A stretch of DNA of 64,000 nt, taken from NCBI RefSeq assembly GCF_003598715.1, contig NZ_QZFU01000016.1, positions 434,001 to 498,000 on the forward strand, read 5' to 3'. Source of the DNA: Nocardia panacis. GTDB taxonomy: Bacteria; Actinomycetota; Actinomycetes; Mycobacteriales; Mycobacteriaceae. The position numbers were made by a program, and so were the translations under genes. The notes beneath the pieces are model-generated. The model was given only the letters and a program-made list of their open reading frames with translations, did no database searches and had not been told where the DNA came from. Shown one piece after another: positions 8,306 to 19,155 of this stretch; positions within the stretch are counted from its first letter, which is position 1; the number at the start of each line of letters is the position of its first letter.

Positions 8306-9304
8306 ATGTCCCACAAGCCGCGCCGGAGCATCGCGACCCTGGCCACGGCCTGCGGCCACGCGGGCGAGCAGGCCATCACCCCCGCCGCCGCCGAGAAACC
8401 GCAGCTCGCCACCGCCTACACGCTCCCGAGCGACCGCGCCTACCCGGAAAGCATCACCGTCGACGCCAAAACGGGCGCGACCTACGTCAGCTCGTACCTC
8501 ACCGGCGAGGTCTTCCGCGCGGCGCCGAACACGGACGCGGCGGAGATCTTCCTGCCCGCGGGCGCGGAGGGACGCAATACGGCCAATGGCGTGAAGGTCG
8601 ACCCGGCCGGGCGACTGTGGGTCATCGACTCGACGAAGGGCGTAGCCGTCTACGACACCTCGACCCGCGCGCTGCTCGCGCAATTCGCCGCCACCGGGAC
8701 CGACAGATTCTTCGTCAACGACCTGGTCTTCACCCCGGACGGCACCGCCTACCTGACCGACAGCGTCCGCCCGGTCCTCTACCGCGTCACCCCCGCGCAA
8801 TTCGACACCGCGCGCGCCAATGGCGGTCACGGCGACCTCATCGCCGCCTTCGACCTGGGATCCGCACTGGCTCCGCACGCACCCGACGCCTACAACCTCA
8901 ATGGCGTGGTGGCCGATGCCGCGGGCCGCTACCTGCTGGTCGTCGATATGACCGGCGGCGACCTCTACCGGGTCTCGCTCGCACCCGGCGACAACGCCCC
9001 CATTCGCAGGGTGACACTGCGCGGCGACGATTTGAAGGGTACCGACGGTATGGAGCTGCGCGGCGAAACCCTGTGGGCCGCACAAAACTCCGCCAATGCC
9101 ATCAGCCGCTGGCACATCGGCGACGACGGCGCGAGCGCCACCGAGGAGCAGCGGTTCACCGATCCGGGCCTGGCCATCCCGACCTCGCTGGTGCACCGGG
9201 GTGACGAATTGCTGGTCGCCGCCTCGCAATTCGACAAGGGCGGCCCGTTCGGCCCCGGCACGCCGAATCGCCCGTTCCGGGTGCTGAAGGTCTCGGGCAT
9301 CTGA
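8306..9304 (+). CDS. exported SMP-30/gluconolactonase-like beta-propeller protein
   Basis: 332 residues from the ATG at 8306, which has the Shine-Dalgarno GAGAGGTAGG just upstream; an in-frame ATG at 8291 is less well placed. From residue 35 on, repeated blades are visible (YPESITVDAKTGATYVSSY, NGVKVDPAGRLWVIDS, FVNDLVFTPDGTAYLTDS, NLNGVVADAAGRYLLVVD), the pattern of SMP-30/NHL type six-bladed propellers. The N-terminus carries a lipobox-like LATAC with Cys16, but the hydrophobic segment before it is only about eight residues, unusually short for export. It is divergent from the MarR gene, which probably controls it. The substrate is unknown. Confidence 0.8.
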   Translation: MSHKPRRSIATLATACGHAGEQAITPAAAEKPQLATAYTLPSDRAYPESITVDAKTGATYVSSYLTGEVFRAAPNTDAAEIFLPAGAEGRNTANGVKVDPAGRLWVIDSTKGVAVYDTSTRALLAQFAATGTDRFFVNDLVFTPDGTAYLTDSVRPVLYRVTPAQFDTARANGGHGDLIAAFDLGSALAPHAPDAYNLNGVVADAAGRYLLVVDMTGGDLYRVSLAPGDNAPIRRVTLRGDDLKGTDGMELRGETLWAAQNSANAISRWHIGDDGASATEEQRFTDPGLAIPTSLVHRGDELLVAASQFDKGGPFGPGTPNRPFRVLKVSGI

Positions 9305-9317
9305 TCCTCCCGAAACG

Positions 9318-9355
9318 CCGGAAGCCGGCCCACCCGAGGGTGGACCGGCTTCCGG
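9318..9355. terminator. bidirectional terminator between the propeller gene and groEL2
   Basis: An 11-bp stem (CCGGAAGCCGG with its exact complement) continues through one mismatch into CCACC/GGTGG around a short CGAG-containing loop. It lies between the ends of two convergent genes (9304 and 9384) and can serve both strands. No U-tract follows, which is normal for actinobacterial terminators. Confidence 0.8.
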
Positions 9356-9383
9356 TTCGCAAGGGGTTGCCGAGCGGCAGGAC

Positions 9384-11186
<1,803 letters not shown>

Positions 11187-11213
11187 TTAGCACTCACCGA
11201 TGGCGAGTGCAAG
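11187..11213 (-). promoter_or_regulatory. CIRCE element 2 (HrcA operator) upstream of groEL2
   Basis: TTAGCACTC (exact consensus arm), nine bases, GAGTGCAAG (seven of nine). It is tandem to the first element with centre-to-centre spacing of 35 bases, so two HrcA dimers could bind on related faces of the DNA. Confidence 0.88.
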
Positions 11214-11243
11214 GTCCCTGTGGATAGGTTGAGCGGTCGGCTT

Positions 11244-11291
11244 ACCTCAGACCGCGCGGCGGTCGGCCCACCTCAGACCGCGCGGCGGTCG
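11244..11291. repeat. 22-bp direct repeat at the 3' end of the small hypothetical gene
   Basis: ACCTCAGACCGCGCGGCGGT plus CG occurs at 11244-11265 and again at 11270-11291, four bases apart (26-base period). The second copy contains the stop codon of the minus-strand gene at 11273, the first lies just beyond it. It looks like a recent tandem duplication of the gene's end; no function is apparent. Confidence 0.8.
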
Positions 11292-11572
11292 TCGACCCGG
11301 AGCACCAGTGCGACGAAGGCGTCGGCGCGACGTTCCTCCGGGGAGCGCGGCTCGCCGGTGTCCACGGTGACCAGTTCGGCATCGTGCAGGAGCAGTTCGG
11401 CCTCGACGCGCATGATCGCGCGAATGAACGGCGGCGCCACCTCGGGGGGCAGGTCGCCATTGATGATGTATTCGCCGTCGGGACCCGATTCGGTGGAGAC
11501 GTACAACAGAGCCCGCATCAAATCCGCGCGCCGCTCTCCTGCGATGAGGTCGGCGTCTCTGTCATCCGCCAT
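11273..11572 (-). CDS. conserved-looking small acidic hypothetical protein
   Basis: 99 residues from the ATG at 11572 (a GTG two codons earlier is possible). The composition is acidic and without membrane segments; features are [24 protein letters not shown] at the start and a predicted central helix in [22 protein letters not shown] do not recognise a family. Codon use is normal for the window. It lies between groEL2's regulatory region and the divergent nadE gene, so it is probably transcribed alone. Its stop falls inside a 22-bp direct repeat. Confidence 0.6.
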   Translation of the reverse strand: MADDRDADLIAGERRADLMRALLYVSTESGPDGEYIINGDLPPEVAPPFIRAIMRVEAELLLHDAELVTVDTGEPRSPEERRADAFVALVLRVDDRRAV

Positions 11573-11707
11573 AGCCACATCTTAGCTATCCCCGATTCCC
11601 GGTCCGGAACGCGACCGCCCGGTATATCCGAGGCCGGGCGCGGGGTCCGAGTCGGGCGTAGATTTCAGCGCAGCACCTCCGTGGTCGACCCGCCGAGAGG
11701 GGACGCC

Positions 11708-13756
11708 GTGCCCGCACTGCCGTTCGACTCGCTCTACCGGCACGGTTTCGCGCGGGTCGCCGTCGCGGTGCCGCGGGTGCGGGTGGCCGATCCGGCGTTC
11801 AATGCCGAACAGACCATCGAGTTGGCCGGGCTGGCCGCCGCCGACCACGCGGTGCTCACCGTCTTCCCCGAACTCGGCCTGTCGAGCTACACCGCCGAGG
11901 ACCTGTTCCACCAGGACGCGCTGGACGACGCCGTCACCACCGCGCTGCACGCGGTCGTCGCGGCCAGCGGCGACCTGGATACCGTGCTGGTGGTGGGCGC
12001 ACCCGTGCGGGCACAGGGGCGACTGTTCAACTGCGCCATCGCGATCCGGCGCGGCGCCGTGCTCGGCGCGGTGCCCAAGAGCTACCTGCCGAACTATCGG
12101 GAGTTCTACGAGAAGCGCCAATTCGCGGCCGCCCGCGAGGTTTTGGACGACCACGCGACCATCGCCGGGCAACGCGTCCCCTTCGGCGCCGATCTGCTGT
12201 TCGAGGCCACGAACCTGGACGGGTTCACCATGCACCTCGAGATCTGCGAGGACGGCTGGGTTCCCCTGCCACCCAGCGGATTCGCCGCGCTCGCGGGAGC
12301 CTCGGTGCTGGTGAACCTGTCGGCGAGCAATATCGTCATCGGGAAGGCCGACTATCGGCGCGCGCTGTGCGCCTCGCACTCCGCCCGCTATCTCGCGGCA
12401 TACCTCTATGCCGCGGCCGGACACGGGGAGTCCACCACCGATCTGGCCTGGGACGGTCAGGCGCTGGTGTGCGAGAACGGGGAATTGCTCGCCGAGGGCG
12501 CGCGTTTCACCGACGAACCCCGATTGGTCAGCGCCGATATCGATCTGCGCCGCCTCGCCGCCGATCGGATCAGGACCACCAGTTTCGCCGACAATGTGCA
12601 CGACCACCGCGAGCGCCTGATCCGCCTGCGGCGCATCGCCTTCGAACTGCCGGTGCCCACCCGCCCGGTCGGGCTGCGCCGGGAGATTCCCCGCTTCCCC
12701 TACGTACCGAGCGATCCCGCCGCCCGCAATGAGCGCTGCGCCGAGGTGCACCACATTCAGGTGGAGGGGTTGACCACACGGGTGCGCGCCACCGGATCCC
12801 GGCACCTGATCATCGGTGTCTCCGGCGGTCTGGATTCCACCCAGGCGCTGATCGTGGCGGCCAAAACCATGGATCGGCTCGGTCTGCCGCGCGCCAATGT
12901 GCTCGCGTACACCATGCCCGGCTTCGCCACCAGCACCCGCACCCACGCCGACGCCCATCGGTTGATGGCCGCGCTGGGCGTCACGGCGGGCGAGATCGAT
13001 ATCCGTCCATCCGCCGAGCAGATGCTGCGGGATCTGGATCATCCTGCCGCGCACGATATTCCGCAGTACGACACCACCTTCGAGAATGTGCAGGCGGGCG
13101 AGCGCACCTCACATCTGTTCCGGCTGGCCAACCATCACGGCGGTTTGGTCGTCGGCACGGGCGATCTGAGCGAACTCGCCCTCGGCTGGTGCACCTTCGG
13201 CGTCGGCGACCACATGGCGCACTACAGCGTGAACGCCTCGGTGCCAAAGACACTGATCAAATATCTCATCGCCTGGGCGGTGGACACCGACCAGTTCGGC
13301 GCGGCGGCGGGCGAGGTGCTCTCCTCGATTCTGCGCACCGAGATCTCACCCGAATTGATTCCCGCCGCGGATGATTCGGCGCCCGGCCAGCGCTCGGAGG
13401 ACACCGTCGGCCCCTACGAGCTCCAGGACTTCCACCTCTACTATCTGCTGCGCTTCGGCTACCGGCCCAGCCGCATCGCCTACCTGGCCAGGCACGCCTG
13501 GTCCGATCCCGAGCGCGGCCACTGGCCCGACCTGGTGGAGCATCGCGGCGCCTACGATCTGCCCACCATCAAATACTGGCTCGCCGAATTCCTGCGCCGC
13601 TTCGTGCGGACCAGTCAGTTCAAACGCTCCACCCTGCCCAACGCGCCCAAGGTCGGCTCGGGCGGATCGCTGTCCCCGCGCGGGGATTGGCGCGCGCCGA
13701 GCGATGCCTCGGCGGCCGCCTGGCTCGACGAGCTCGCGCGCGATGTTCCCGACTGA
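11708..13756 (+). CDS. nadE: glutamine-dependent NAD(+) synthetase
   Basis: 682 residues from a GTG at 11708 with GAGAGGGGA upstream; earlier in-frame codons exist but run through a poor coding stretch. The N-terminal 290 residues are a nitrilase-type glutaminase with the catalytic triad Glu (FPELG, about 55), Lys (PKSYLPNY, about 124) and Cys (LEICEDGW, about 180). The C-terminal half is the synthetase with the PP-loop GVSGGLDST near 370-378 and [13 protein letters not shown]. It converts deamido-NAD to NAD using ammonia channelled from glutamine. Length matches the mycobacterial enzyme (679). Confidence 0.96.
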   Translation: MPALPFDSLYRHGFARVAVAVPRVRVADPAFNAEQTIELAGLAAADHAVLTVFPELGLSSYTAEDLFHQDALDDAVTTALHAVVAASGDLDTVLVVGAPVRAQGRLFNCAIAIRRGAVLGAVPKSYLPNYREFYEKRQFAAAREVLDDHATIAGQRVPFGADLLFEATNLDGFTMHLEICEDGWVPLPPSGFAALAGASVLVNLSASNIVIGKADYRRALCASHSARYLAAYLYAAAGHGESTTDLAWDGQALVCENGELLAEGARFTDEPRLVSADIDLRRLAADRIRTTSFADNVHDHRERLIRLRRIAFELPVPTRPVGLRREIPRFPYVPSDPAARNERCAEVHHIQVEGLTTRVRATGSRHLIIGVSGGLDSTQALIVAAKTMDRLGLPRANVLAYTMPGFATSTRTHADAHRLMAALGVTAGEIDIRPSAEQMLRDLDHPAAHDIPQYDTTFENVQAGERTSHLFRLANHHGGLVVGTGDLSELALGWCTFGVGDHMAHYSVNASVPKTLIKYLIAWAVDTDQFGAAAGEVLSSILRTEISPELIPAADDSAPGQRSEDTVGPYELQDFHLYYLLRFGYRPSRIAYLARHAWSDPERGHWPDLVEHRGAYDLPTIKYWLAEFLRRFVRTSQFKRSTLPNAPKVGSGGSLSPRGDWRAPSDASAAAWLDELARDVPD

Positions 13757-13789
13757 AAACCACAGTCCTACAGGGCCTATCGTTGCGGA

Positions 13790-14464
13790 GTGAGTGAAGC
13801 ACCCGGCTGGCAGGCCATCGACGCCGCGCTGCGACCGCTGTACGGCCAGACCCGACCCGCGCACTGGGGGACCGTACAACCGTATTCGCTCGGTGGCCCC
13901 GATCCGCTCGACGGTGTCAGCGCCTACCCGCGCTCCGAACCCGTCCCGCACTGGCACTACATCGGATACGGACTGTCCGAATTGCACGAGAAGGAGTGGG
14001 ACGACCCGAACATCTCGGGCTGGGGTTTCGAATTCACCTTCCGGCTGGCGCGTCGCCCCGAGGAGAACGATGCCCCGAATTGGCCTGCGGGATTCCTGCA
14101 AACGTTGGCGCGCTATGTGATTCAGTCGGGCAAGTGGTTCGAACCCGGCCACACCATCAAGGCCAACGGTCCGCTGGACCCCGAGCGCGCCGAATCCCGG
14201 ATCCAGGCGTTCGCCTTCACCGTCGATCCCGAACTCGGCGCGATCGACACCCCCCACGGAAGGCTGCGCTTTCTGCAAGCCGTCGGCCTGACCATGACCG
14301 AATACCGGGCCGCGCTGGGCGGCAAGGCCATCGACCTGCTGAGCACCTTGGAATCGCGAATCCCGCTGCTGTGCACCAACCTCGACCGCGACTCGCTGGT
14401 TTCCGAGCCCAAACCGCAAGCAAGCTGGCCGATGTGGGGCGGCGGACTGCGCGGTCGCGGCTGA
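13790..14464 (+). CDS. suppressor-of-fused (SUFU) domain protein
   Basis: 224 residues, GTG start 34 bases after nadE. The segments PHWHYIGYGLSELHEKEWDDP and SGWGFEFTFRLAR near residues 45-85, and the C-terminal TMTEYRAALGGKAIDLLSTL, are the pattern of the bacterial SUFU/DUF2314-like family. In bacteria these domains are often found as immunity proteins of polymorphic toxins or as stand-alone proteins of unknown role; no toxin gene is adjacent here. It may be co-transcribed with nadE. It is convergent with the Clp_N gene, its stop touching that gene's stop. Confidence 0.8.
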   Translation: MSEAPGWQAIDAALRPLYGQTRPAHWGTVQPYSLGGPDPLDGVSAYPRSEPVPHWHYIGYGLSELHEKEWDDPNISGWGFEFTFRLARRPEENDAPNWPAGFLQTLARYVIQSGKWFEPGHTIKANGPLDPERAESRIQAFAFTVDPELGAIDTPHGRLRFLQAVGLTMTEYRAALGGKAIDLLSTLESRIPLLCTNLDRDSLVSEPKPQASWPMWGGGLRGRG

Positions 14465-15181
14465 TCACTCGGCGACGATACCGGCCAGCATTCGCGCCAG
14501 ACTCGCCTCGGCCGCCGCCTTATTCAGGCCGAGGTCGCTGAGTGTGCCCGAACCGTTCTCGAATTCGAGCAGAGCGAGCAGGATGTGCTCGGTGCCGATG
14601 TAATTGTGGCCGAGCCGCAGCGCCTCGCGGAAGGTCAATTCGAGCACCTTGCGGGCCGGTGCGCCGAAGGGAATGATCGGCGGAATCTCCGCCGACGCCT
14701 CCGGTAGCGCCGCGGCGGCCGCCTCGCGCACCGCGTCGGCGGTGACACCCTGTTCGACAATCTGCTTGTACGCCAAGCCTTCCGGCTCGCTCAGCAGCGC
14801 CAGAATCAGATGCGGCGGGTCGATCCGATCATTGCTCGCGGTCTGCGCGGCTTGCTGGGAAGCCATCACGACCTGTCGGGCGCGCAGGGTGTATCGGGCG
14901 AAACCCGCATTCGGATCCAGGGCCGCGGCGGGATCGCCGCCGCCCTTGGGGACGAAGCGTTTCTGCGCGGCCTGCTTGGTGACGCCCATGCTGGCCCCGA
15001 TATCGGTCCAGGACGCGCCGGAGCGCCTGGCCTGGTCCACGAAGTGGCCGATCAGGTGATCGGCCACTTCGCCGAGGTGATCCCCGGCGACCACGGCGTC
15101 GGAGAGTTGTTCGAGCACATCGTCGGGACGGGCCTTCTTGATGCCTGCGATCAGATCGTCGAGGCGAATATCGAATGTCAT
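14465..15181 (-). CDS. HTH protein with C-terminal Clp repeat (Clp_N) domain
   Basis: 238 residues. Residues 56-76 (ASWTDIGASMGVTKQAAQKRF) form a helix-turn-helix. Residues about 95-238 contain two Clp R-type repeats: RIDPPHLILALLSEPEGLAY, then RKVLELTFREALRLGHNYIGTEHILLALL, the classical Clp_N signature. There is no AAA domain, so it is not a Clp ATPase; the Clp_N part may sense or bind protease substrates or ligands. Directly upstream of the ATG lie two tandem 17-bp inverted repeats built from GTCAAC/GTTGAC, so it is likely an autoregulated DNA-binding protein. Proteins of this architecture are known in actinobacteria but poorly characterised. Confidence 0.82.
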   Translation of the reverse strand: MTFDIRLDDLIAGIKKARPDDVLEQLSDAVVAGDHLGEVADHLIGHFVDQARRSGASWTDIGASMGVTKQAAQKRFVPKGGGDPAAALDPNAGFARYTLRARQVVMASQQAAQTASNDRIDPPHLILALLSEPEGLAYKQIVEQGVTADAVREAAAAALPEASAEIPPIIPFGAPARKVLELTFREALRLGHNYIGTEHILLALLEFENGSGTLSDLGLNKAAAEASLARMLAGIVAE

Positions 15182-15183
15182 GC

Positions 15184-15228
15184 GTCAACGATAGGTTGAC
15201 GATCCGTGATCGTCAATGCTTGGTTGAC
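15184..15228 (-). promoter_or_regulatory. tandem 17-bp operator upstream of the HTH-Clp_N gene
   Basis: GTCAACGATAGGTTGAC at 15184-15200 and GTCAATGCTTGGTTGAC at 15212-15228 are two inverted repeats of the form GTCAAn-N5-GTTGAC with a 28-base period. A further 21-bp palindrome, TTGACGATC-CGT-GATCGTCAA, spans 15196-15216 between them. The first copy begins three bases upstream of the start codon, so binding would block promoter or initiation. The adjacent HTH protein is the obvious candidate binder. Confidence 0.7.
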
Positions 15229-15431
15229 GCCACATCGAATCACGCCTGTCCACTCCGCGATACCGACGAGGCCGCATCATCGACACCGGCTGCGGCCCGC
15301 GGCTTCATTGAGCAGAGCGGCAGAATGCGGCTTCATCAACACCGGCCACGAGGGCGCTCATGGCGCGAGCGCCTCATCGCGCGGCCTTGCCGAATCGGTC
15401 GCAGGGCCACGAAACACTCAGTACCGCAATA

Positions 15432-16322
15432 TTATTCGGCTCGTTGCCGACTACCGGGGCGACGCAGTCGCAACCGCGCGCTCGAACCCTTGATGGTCGG
15501 TCGTCTGATGACCGGTCGCCTGCGGTCGGCCCGGCGCTGGGCGCGCCGCTCGGCGGGCTTGTGCTGCCAGGTCTCCGGGCGCGCGGCGACCCAGCGCTGC
15601 GAATGCCAGGCGAACGGGATGTGCCCCAGGTACAGCAGGACCAGCACCAGCAGCAGGATGATCGGGTAGGTCACCAGCGCCGCCGCCGCCAGCGCCACCA
15701 GCACCAGCAGTCCGGCCGCGGCCTGCGGCGCGACCGAGACCGACTTCATGGCCAGGGTCGGAATGGTGCTCACGGCCAGTGCCGCCGCGAACAGCGTCCA
15801 CGCCGCGGTGACGTAGAAGCCGTCCCACCAGCCGTCCCCGAATTGGACCGAGATGGCGACCGGAACCATGGCGATGAGCGCGGCGGCGGGCGCGGGCACC
15901 CCGACGAAGTACTCCCGTGACCAGTCGGGGCGGGTGTCGTCGTCGAGCAGGGTGTTGAACCGGGCCAGCCGCAGCACCAGGCTGACGGCGAAGACCAGCG
16001 CCACGATCCAGCCCGCGCTCTCCTTTTGCAGTTGCGCCACATAGAGGATGAGGGCAGGCGCGACGCCGAAGGAGATGGCGTCGGACAGCGAATCCAGTTC
16101 CGCGCCCATCTTGGTGGTGGCGTCGAGCATCCGGGCCAGGCGACCGTCCAGGGTGTCGAGCACGGCTGCCGCGCCGATCATGGCCAGCGAGATGTCGAAC
16201 CGGCCGTCCAGTCCGAATTTGACCGCCGACAGACCGGCGCACAGCGCCAGGATGGTCACCACGCTCGGCAGCAGCAGAATGCTGCGTCGCCTGCGCTTGG
16301 GAGTGGATGCGGCCTCGATCAT
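15432..16322 (-). CDS. pssA: CDP-diacylglycerol--serine O-phosphatidyltransferase
   Basis: 296 residues from the ATG at 16322. The CDP-alcohol phosphotransferase motif D-x2-D-G-x2-A-R-x8-G-x3-D-x3-D is complete at residues 56-81 (DTLDGRLAR ... GAELDSLSD). About seven hydrophobic segments place it in the membrane. It makes phosphatidylserine, the substrate of the upstream Psd enzyme. The start overlaps the psd stop by 4 bases. The C-terminal 50 residues are very Arg-rich and extend past the usual end, which is common in actinobacteria. Confidence 0.93.
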   Translation of the reverse strand: MIEAASTPKRRRRSILLLPSVVTILALCAGLSAVKFGLDGRFDISLAMIGAAAVLDTLDGRLARMLDATTKMGAELDSLSDAISFGVAPALILYVAQLQKESAGWIVALVFAVSLVLRLARFNTLLDDDTRPDWSREYFVGVPAPAAALIAMVPVAISVQFGDGWWDGFYVTAAWTLFAAALAVSTIPTLAMKSVSVAPQAAAGLLVLVALAAAALVTYPIILLLVLVLLYLGHIPFAWHSQRWVAARPETWQHKPAERRAQRRADRRRPVIRRPTIKGSSARLRLRRPGSRQRAE

Positions 16323-17032
16323 GGCAGGACGGCCAACACGGTCTCGGCCCCGATGGTGCGCTGGCCGGGCCGGACGAGCAGTTCGGTGCCCACCGGGAAG
16401 TAGGTGTCCACGCGCGATCCGAAGCGGATCAGGCCGTAGGTGTCGCCGATGGTGAGTTTGTCGCCGGGGCGGGCCTCGCACACGATGCGGCGCGCCAGCA
16501 GCCCGGCGATCTGCACGACCACGATCCGCTGGCCGGATTCGGTCTCCAGGACCACGCTGTTGCGCTCGTTCTCGGCGCTGGCCTCGGGCAGGTCGGCCGA
16601 GCGGAATCTGCCCGCCTGATGCAGCACCTGACGCACGATGCCCGAGACCGGGACCCGCTGCACGTGCACATCGAGGACCGACAGGAAGATGCTGACCCTG
16701 GGCAGCGGTTCGGTGCCCAGGCCCAGTTCCGCGGGGGGAGCGGCGGTGTCGACCAACGCGATCTCGCCGTCGGCGGGCGCGACGATCACGCCGGGACGGT
16801 TGGGCGGCACCCGATGCGGGTGCCGGAAGAAGCCGGCGCAGATCGCGGCCGTCGCCAGGCCCGCGCGGCGCACCCACCGACGACGGCCGCCGAGCACGGC
16901 GACCGCGAGGGGTGCGGCGACGAAGGGCAGCCCGGCGGGGTGCAAGGGGGGGATCGCATTGCGCACCAGGTCAACGGTGTGGCCGAGGCCGGTGCGGTCG
17001 GGCGTGCCGGGCGGGGTGGGGCGGCGTGCCAC
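16319..17032 (-). CDS. psd: phosphatidylserine decarboxylase proenzyme (short, Psd-A type)
   Basis: 237 residues. Conserved segments are FFRHPHR at about 68, the active-site Asp in APADGE at about 88, the His of [11 protein letters not shown] at about 123, and the self-cleavage site RFGSRVD with Gly205-Ser206, where Ser becomes the pyruvoyl group. It converts phosphatidylserine to phosphatidylethanolamine at the membrane; a hydrophobic segment at about 35-65 fits membrane association. First gene of a psd-pssA operon with an ATGA overlap. Confidence 0.94.
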   Translation of the reverse strand: MARRPTPPGTPDRTGLGHTVDLVRNAIPPLHPAGLPFVAAPLAVAVLGGRRRWVRRAGLATAAICAGFFRHPHRVPPNRPGVIVAPADGEIALVDTAAPPAELGLGTEPLPRVSIFLSVLDVHVQRVPVSGIVRQVLHQAGRFRSADLPEASAENERNSVVLETESGQRIVVVQIAGLLARRIVCEARPGDKLTIGDTYGLIRFGSRVDTYFPVGTELLVRPGQRTIGAETVLAVLP

Positions 17033-17379
17033 AGGTTCCTACTTTCCTGTTCCTGACATAACTGAGGCGAGCGTTCACACACTACGCCGCGCGGACCGTC
17101 GGCCGGTCGCGCCCTTACCAGGCACAACATCGGTACCACCGGTCCCGCTTCGGACAAGGGTTCACGCGGCGTACAGCAAGCGTTGCGCTAGCAGGCGTAT
17201 ACCGCAAATGTGAGCATAGGCACTCGACGCCGTGATCGTCGGGCTAATATGAGGGGGCCTCATGTCTACGGCACCGTAGGCACGGGCAGATTGAGTTCGC
17301 CGAAGCTTTCGGTCCTCCGGCCGAGCCGGCGCCGGACCGCGAGGTTCGGTGAGGATCGCGACAACATAGGAGACGGACC
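17033..17379. other. 347-base divergent promoter region between psd and fabH
   Basis: No gene is supported here. The stretch should hold the psd promoter (minus) and the fabH promoter (plus). The AT-rich TAATAT near 17235 is a possible -10 for fabH. A short inverted repeat CTACGG-CA-CCGTAG lies at 17266-17279. No known riboswitch or regulator box was recognised. Confidence 0.5.
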
Positions 17380-18408
17380 ATGGCTGCTCGCATCGCCCGG
17401 ACCGCAGGGCAAGAGCACACCGCGATCCTCGGGCTCGGCGTCTACCGCCCGGCCCGTGTGGTCACCAATGCCGAGGTGGCGGGTCCGATCGACTCCAGCG
17501 ACGAATGGATTCGCACCCGCTCCGGCATCAAGACCCGCCGCTTCGCCTCGAAAGAGGAGACCATCCGCAGCATGAGCGTCGCCGCGGCCCGCGGCGCGCT
17601 GGAATCGGCCTGCGTCGCGGTCGACCAGGTCGACTGCGTCATCGTGGCCACCTCCACCCATCTGCTGCTCACCCCGGCCGCGGCCCCGCAGATCGCCACC
17701 GAACTGGGGATGAACGGCGCGGCCGCCTTCGATATCTCGGCGGGCTGCGCCGGGTTCTGCCACGCGCTGGCCGTGGCCTCGGATCTGGTGCGGGCGGGCA
17801 CTTCGCAGCATGTGCTGGTGATCGGCGTGGAGAAGCTCACCGACACGGTCAACCCGCGCGACCGCTCCACCGCGTTCCTGTTCGCCGACGGTGCGGGCGC
17901 CGTCATCGTGGGTCCGGCCGCCGAACAGGGCATCGGCCCCACCGTCTGGGGTTCGGACGGCACCCAGAGCCACGCCATCCGCCAGGACAAGGACTGGATC
18001 GAATTCTTCGACGAGATCGAGGAGAAGGGTCTCGCCGCCGTGCGGCCCTACCTGGCCATGGAGGGCACAGCCGTATTCCGCTGGGCCGCGCACTCGTTGG
18101 AGAAGGTGTGCCGCGACGCCATGGACCGCGCGGGCCTCACCCCCGAGGATATGGACGCGATGATCCCGCACCAGGCCAATGGTCGGATCATCGAGATCAT
18201 GGCCAGGACGCTCAAACTGCCCGAGCACTGCGCGCTGGCCAACGATATCGAGGAGACGGGCAACACCTCCGCCGCCTCGATCCCGCTGGCCATGGAGGCG
18301 CTGCTGCGCAAACAGCAGGCCCAGCCCGGCGATACGGCGCTGCTCATCGCCTTCGGCGCCGGGCTGTCTTATGCGGCCCAGGTCGTGAAACTGCCCGCCT
18401 GGCAGTAA
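17380..18408 (+). CDS. fabH: beta-ketoacyl-ACP synthase III family protein
   Basis: 342 residues with the FabH thiolase fold. The catalytic triad is visible: Cys123 in DISAGCAGF, His264 in IPHQANGRI and Asn295 in ETGNTSAAS. FabH condenses a starter acyl-CoA with malonyl-ACP to begin fatty-acid synthesis. GAGACGGACC precedes the ATG. It stands alone rather than within a fab cluster, so it may be the housekeeping enzyme or a paralogue for a special starter unit; the sequence alone does not decide. It is convergent with the SIMPL gene, only three bases between stops. Confidence 0.9.
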   Translation: MAARIARTAGQEHTAILGLGVYRPARVVTNAEVAGPIDSSDEWIRTRSGIKTRRFASKEETIRSMSVAAARGALESACVAVDQVDCVIVATSTHLLLTPAAAPQIATELGMNGAAAFDISAGCAGFCHALAVASDLVRAGTSQHVLVIGVEKLTDTVNPRDRSTAFLFADGAGAVIVGPAAEQGIGPTVWGSDGTQSHAIRQDKDWIEFFDEIEEKGLAAVRPYLAMEGTAVFRWAAHSLEKVCRDAMDRAGLTPEDMDAMIPHQANGRIIEIMARTLKLPEHCALANDIEETGNTSAASIPLAMEALLRKQQAQPGDTALLIAFGAGLSYAAQVVKLPAWQ

Positions 18409-18411
18409 TTC

Positions 18412-19119
18412 TCAGCCGAGCGCCCAGGTGACCTTCACGGTGAAGGTCACCGTTTGGGTGCCGGGCTCGAGCGAGAACGCCTCCGGCGCGGCCGGACTCG
18501 GCTGGCGCTGATTCTGCCCGCCGGTCTCATCGATGGTGACGACCGCGCCGAGTGCGCGCCCGGCGAGCACCGCGTACTGCTCGGCGCGCGCCTTGGCATC
18601 GGCGAACGCGCGGGCGCGGGCGTCGGAGATGAGTTTGGAATTGTCCTCCAGCGCGAAGGACACACCGCGCACCCTGGTCTCATTGCCGCCCGCCTTGGTC
18701 GCGCCGTCCAGGACGGCCGAAGCCTTCGGCAGATCGCGCACCACCACGTGCACCATGTTCGCGGCGCGATAGCCGGTGACGACGCGACCATCCGGACCGT
18801 ACTGCGGTTGCACGGAGATATCGGCGGTGCGGATGTCCTCGCGGGCCGCGCCCGCCGCGACCATGGCATCGGTCATGGCGCGGGCGCGCGCATCGGCGGT
18901 GGAGATGGCGGCGGAGACATTGTCGGCGGTGGCCTCCACGCCCAGGTCGGCATTGAGGGTGTCGGGTGCGCCGCGCACCTGGCCGGTGCCGACCACGGTG
19001 ACCTCGCGGTCGGTGTGGGCGGGCTCCGCCGCCCGGCCACAGCCCACGAGCAAGCAGCCCACGAGCAAGCCGCAAACGCCCGCCACAGCGGCGGCCGTGC
19101 GACGTGTCCCGATGCGCAT
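18412..19119 (-). CDS. SIMPL (DUF541) domain lipoprotein
   Basis: 235 residues. The signal region ends in two successive lipobox-like LVGC motifs with Cys22 and Cys27. The rest is a SIMPL/DUF541 domain: REVTVVGTGQVRGAPDTLNADLGV, then the long AISTADARARAMTDAMVAAG helix, AREDIRTADISVQPQY and ISDARARAFADAKARAEQYA. SIMPL proteins are periplasmic or lipid-anchored with no settled function, some linked to stress resistance. The doubled LLVGC comes from a 15-bp tandem repeat at 19041-19070. Confidence 0.88.
   Translation of the reverse strand: MRIGTRRTAAAVAGVCGLLVGCLLVGCGRAAEPAHTDREVTVVGTGQVRGAPDTLNADLGVEATADNVSAAISTADARARAMTDAMVAAGAAREDIRTADISVQPQYGPDGRVVTGYRAANMVHVVVRDLPKASAVLDGATKAGGNETRVRGVSFALEDNSKLISDARARAFADAKARAEQYAVLAGRALGAVVTIDETGGQNQRQPSPAAPEAFSLEPGTQTVTFTVKVTWALG
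19041..19070. repeat. tandem 15-bp repeat inside the SIMPL signal peptide
   Basis: AGCCCACGAGCAAGC is repeated twice without spacer. On the coding strand it gives LLVGC twice, doubling the lipobox in frame, so the export signal gains five residues and a second candidate lipidation cysteine. Confidence 0.9.
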
Positions 19120-19155
19120 ATCGCGGAACCTACCCGTGCCCGACCGCCGCGCGGG

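Noticed and set aside
11384..11707. Upstream extension of nadE opposite the small hypothetical gene
   Set aside because: The GTG at 11708 fits the known NadE length and has a good Shine-Dalgarno; the extension has no homologous character.
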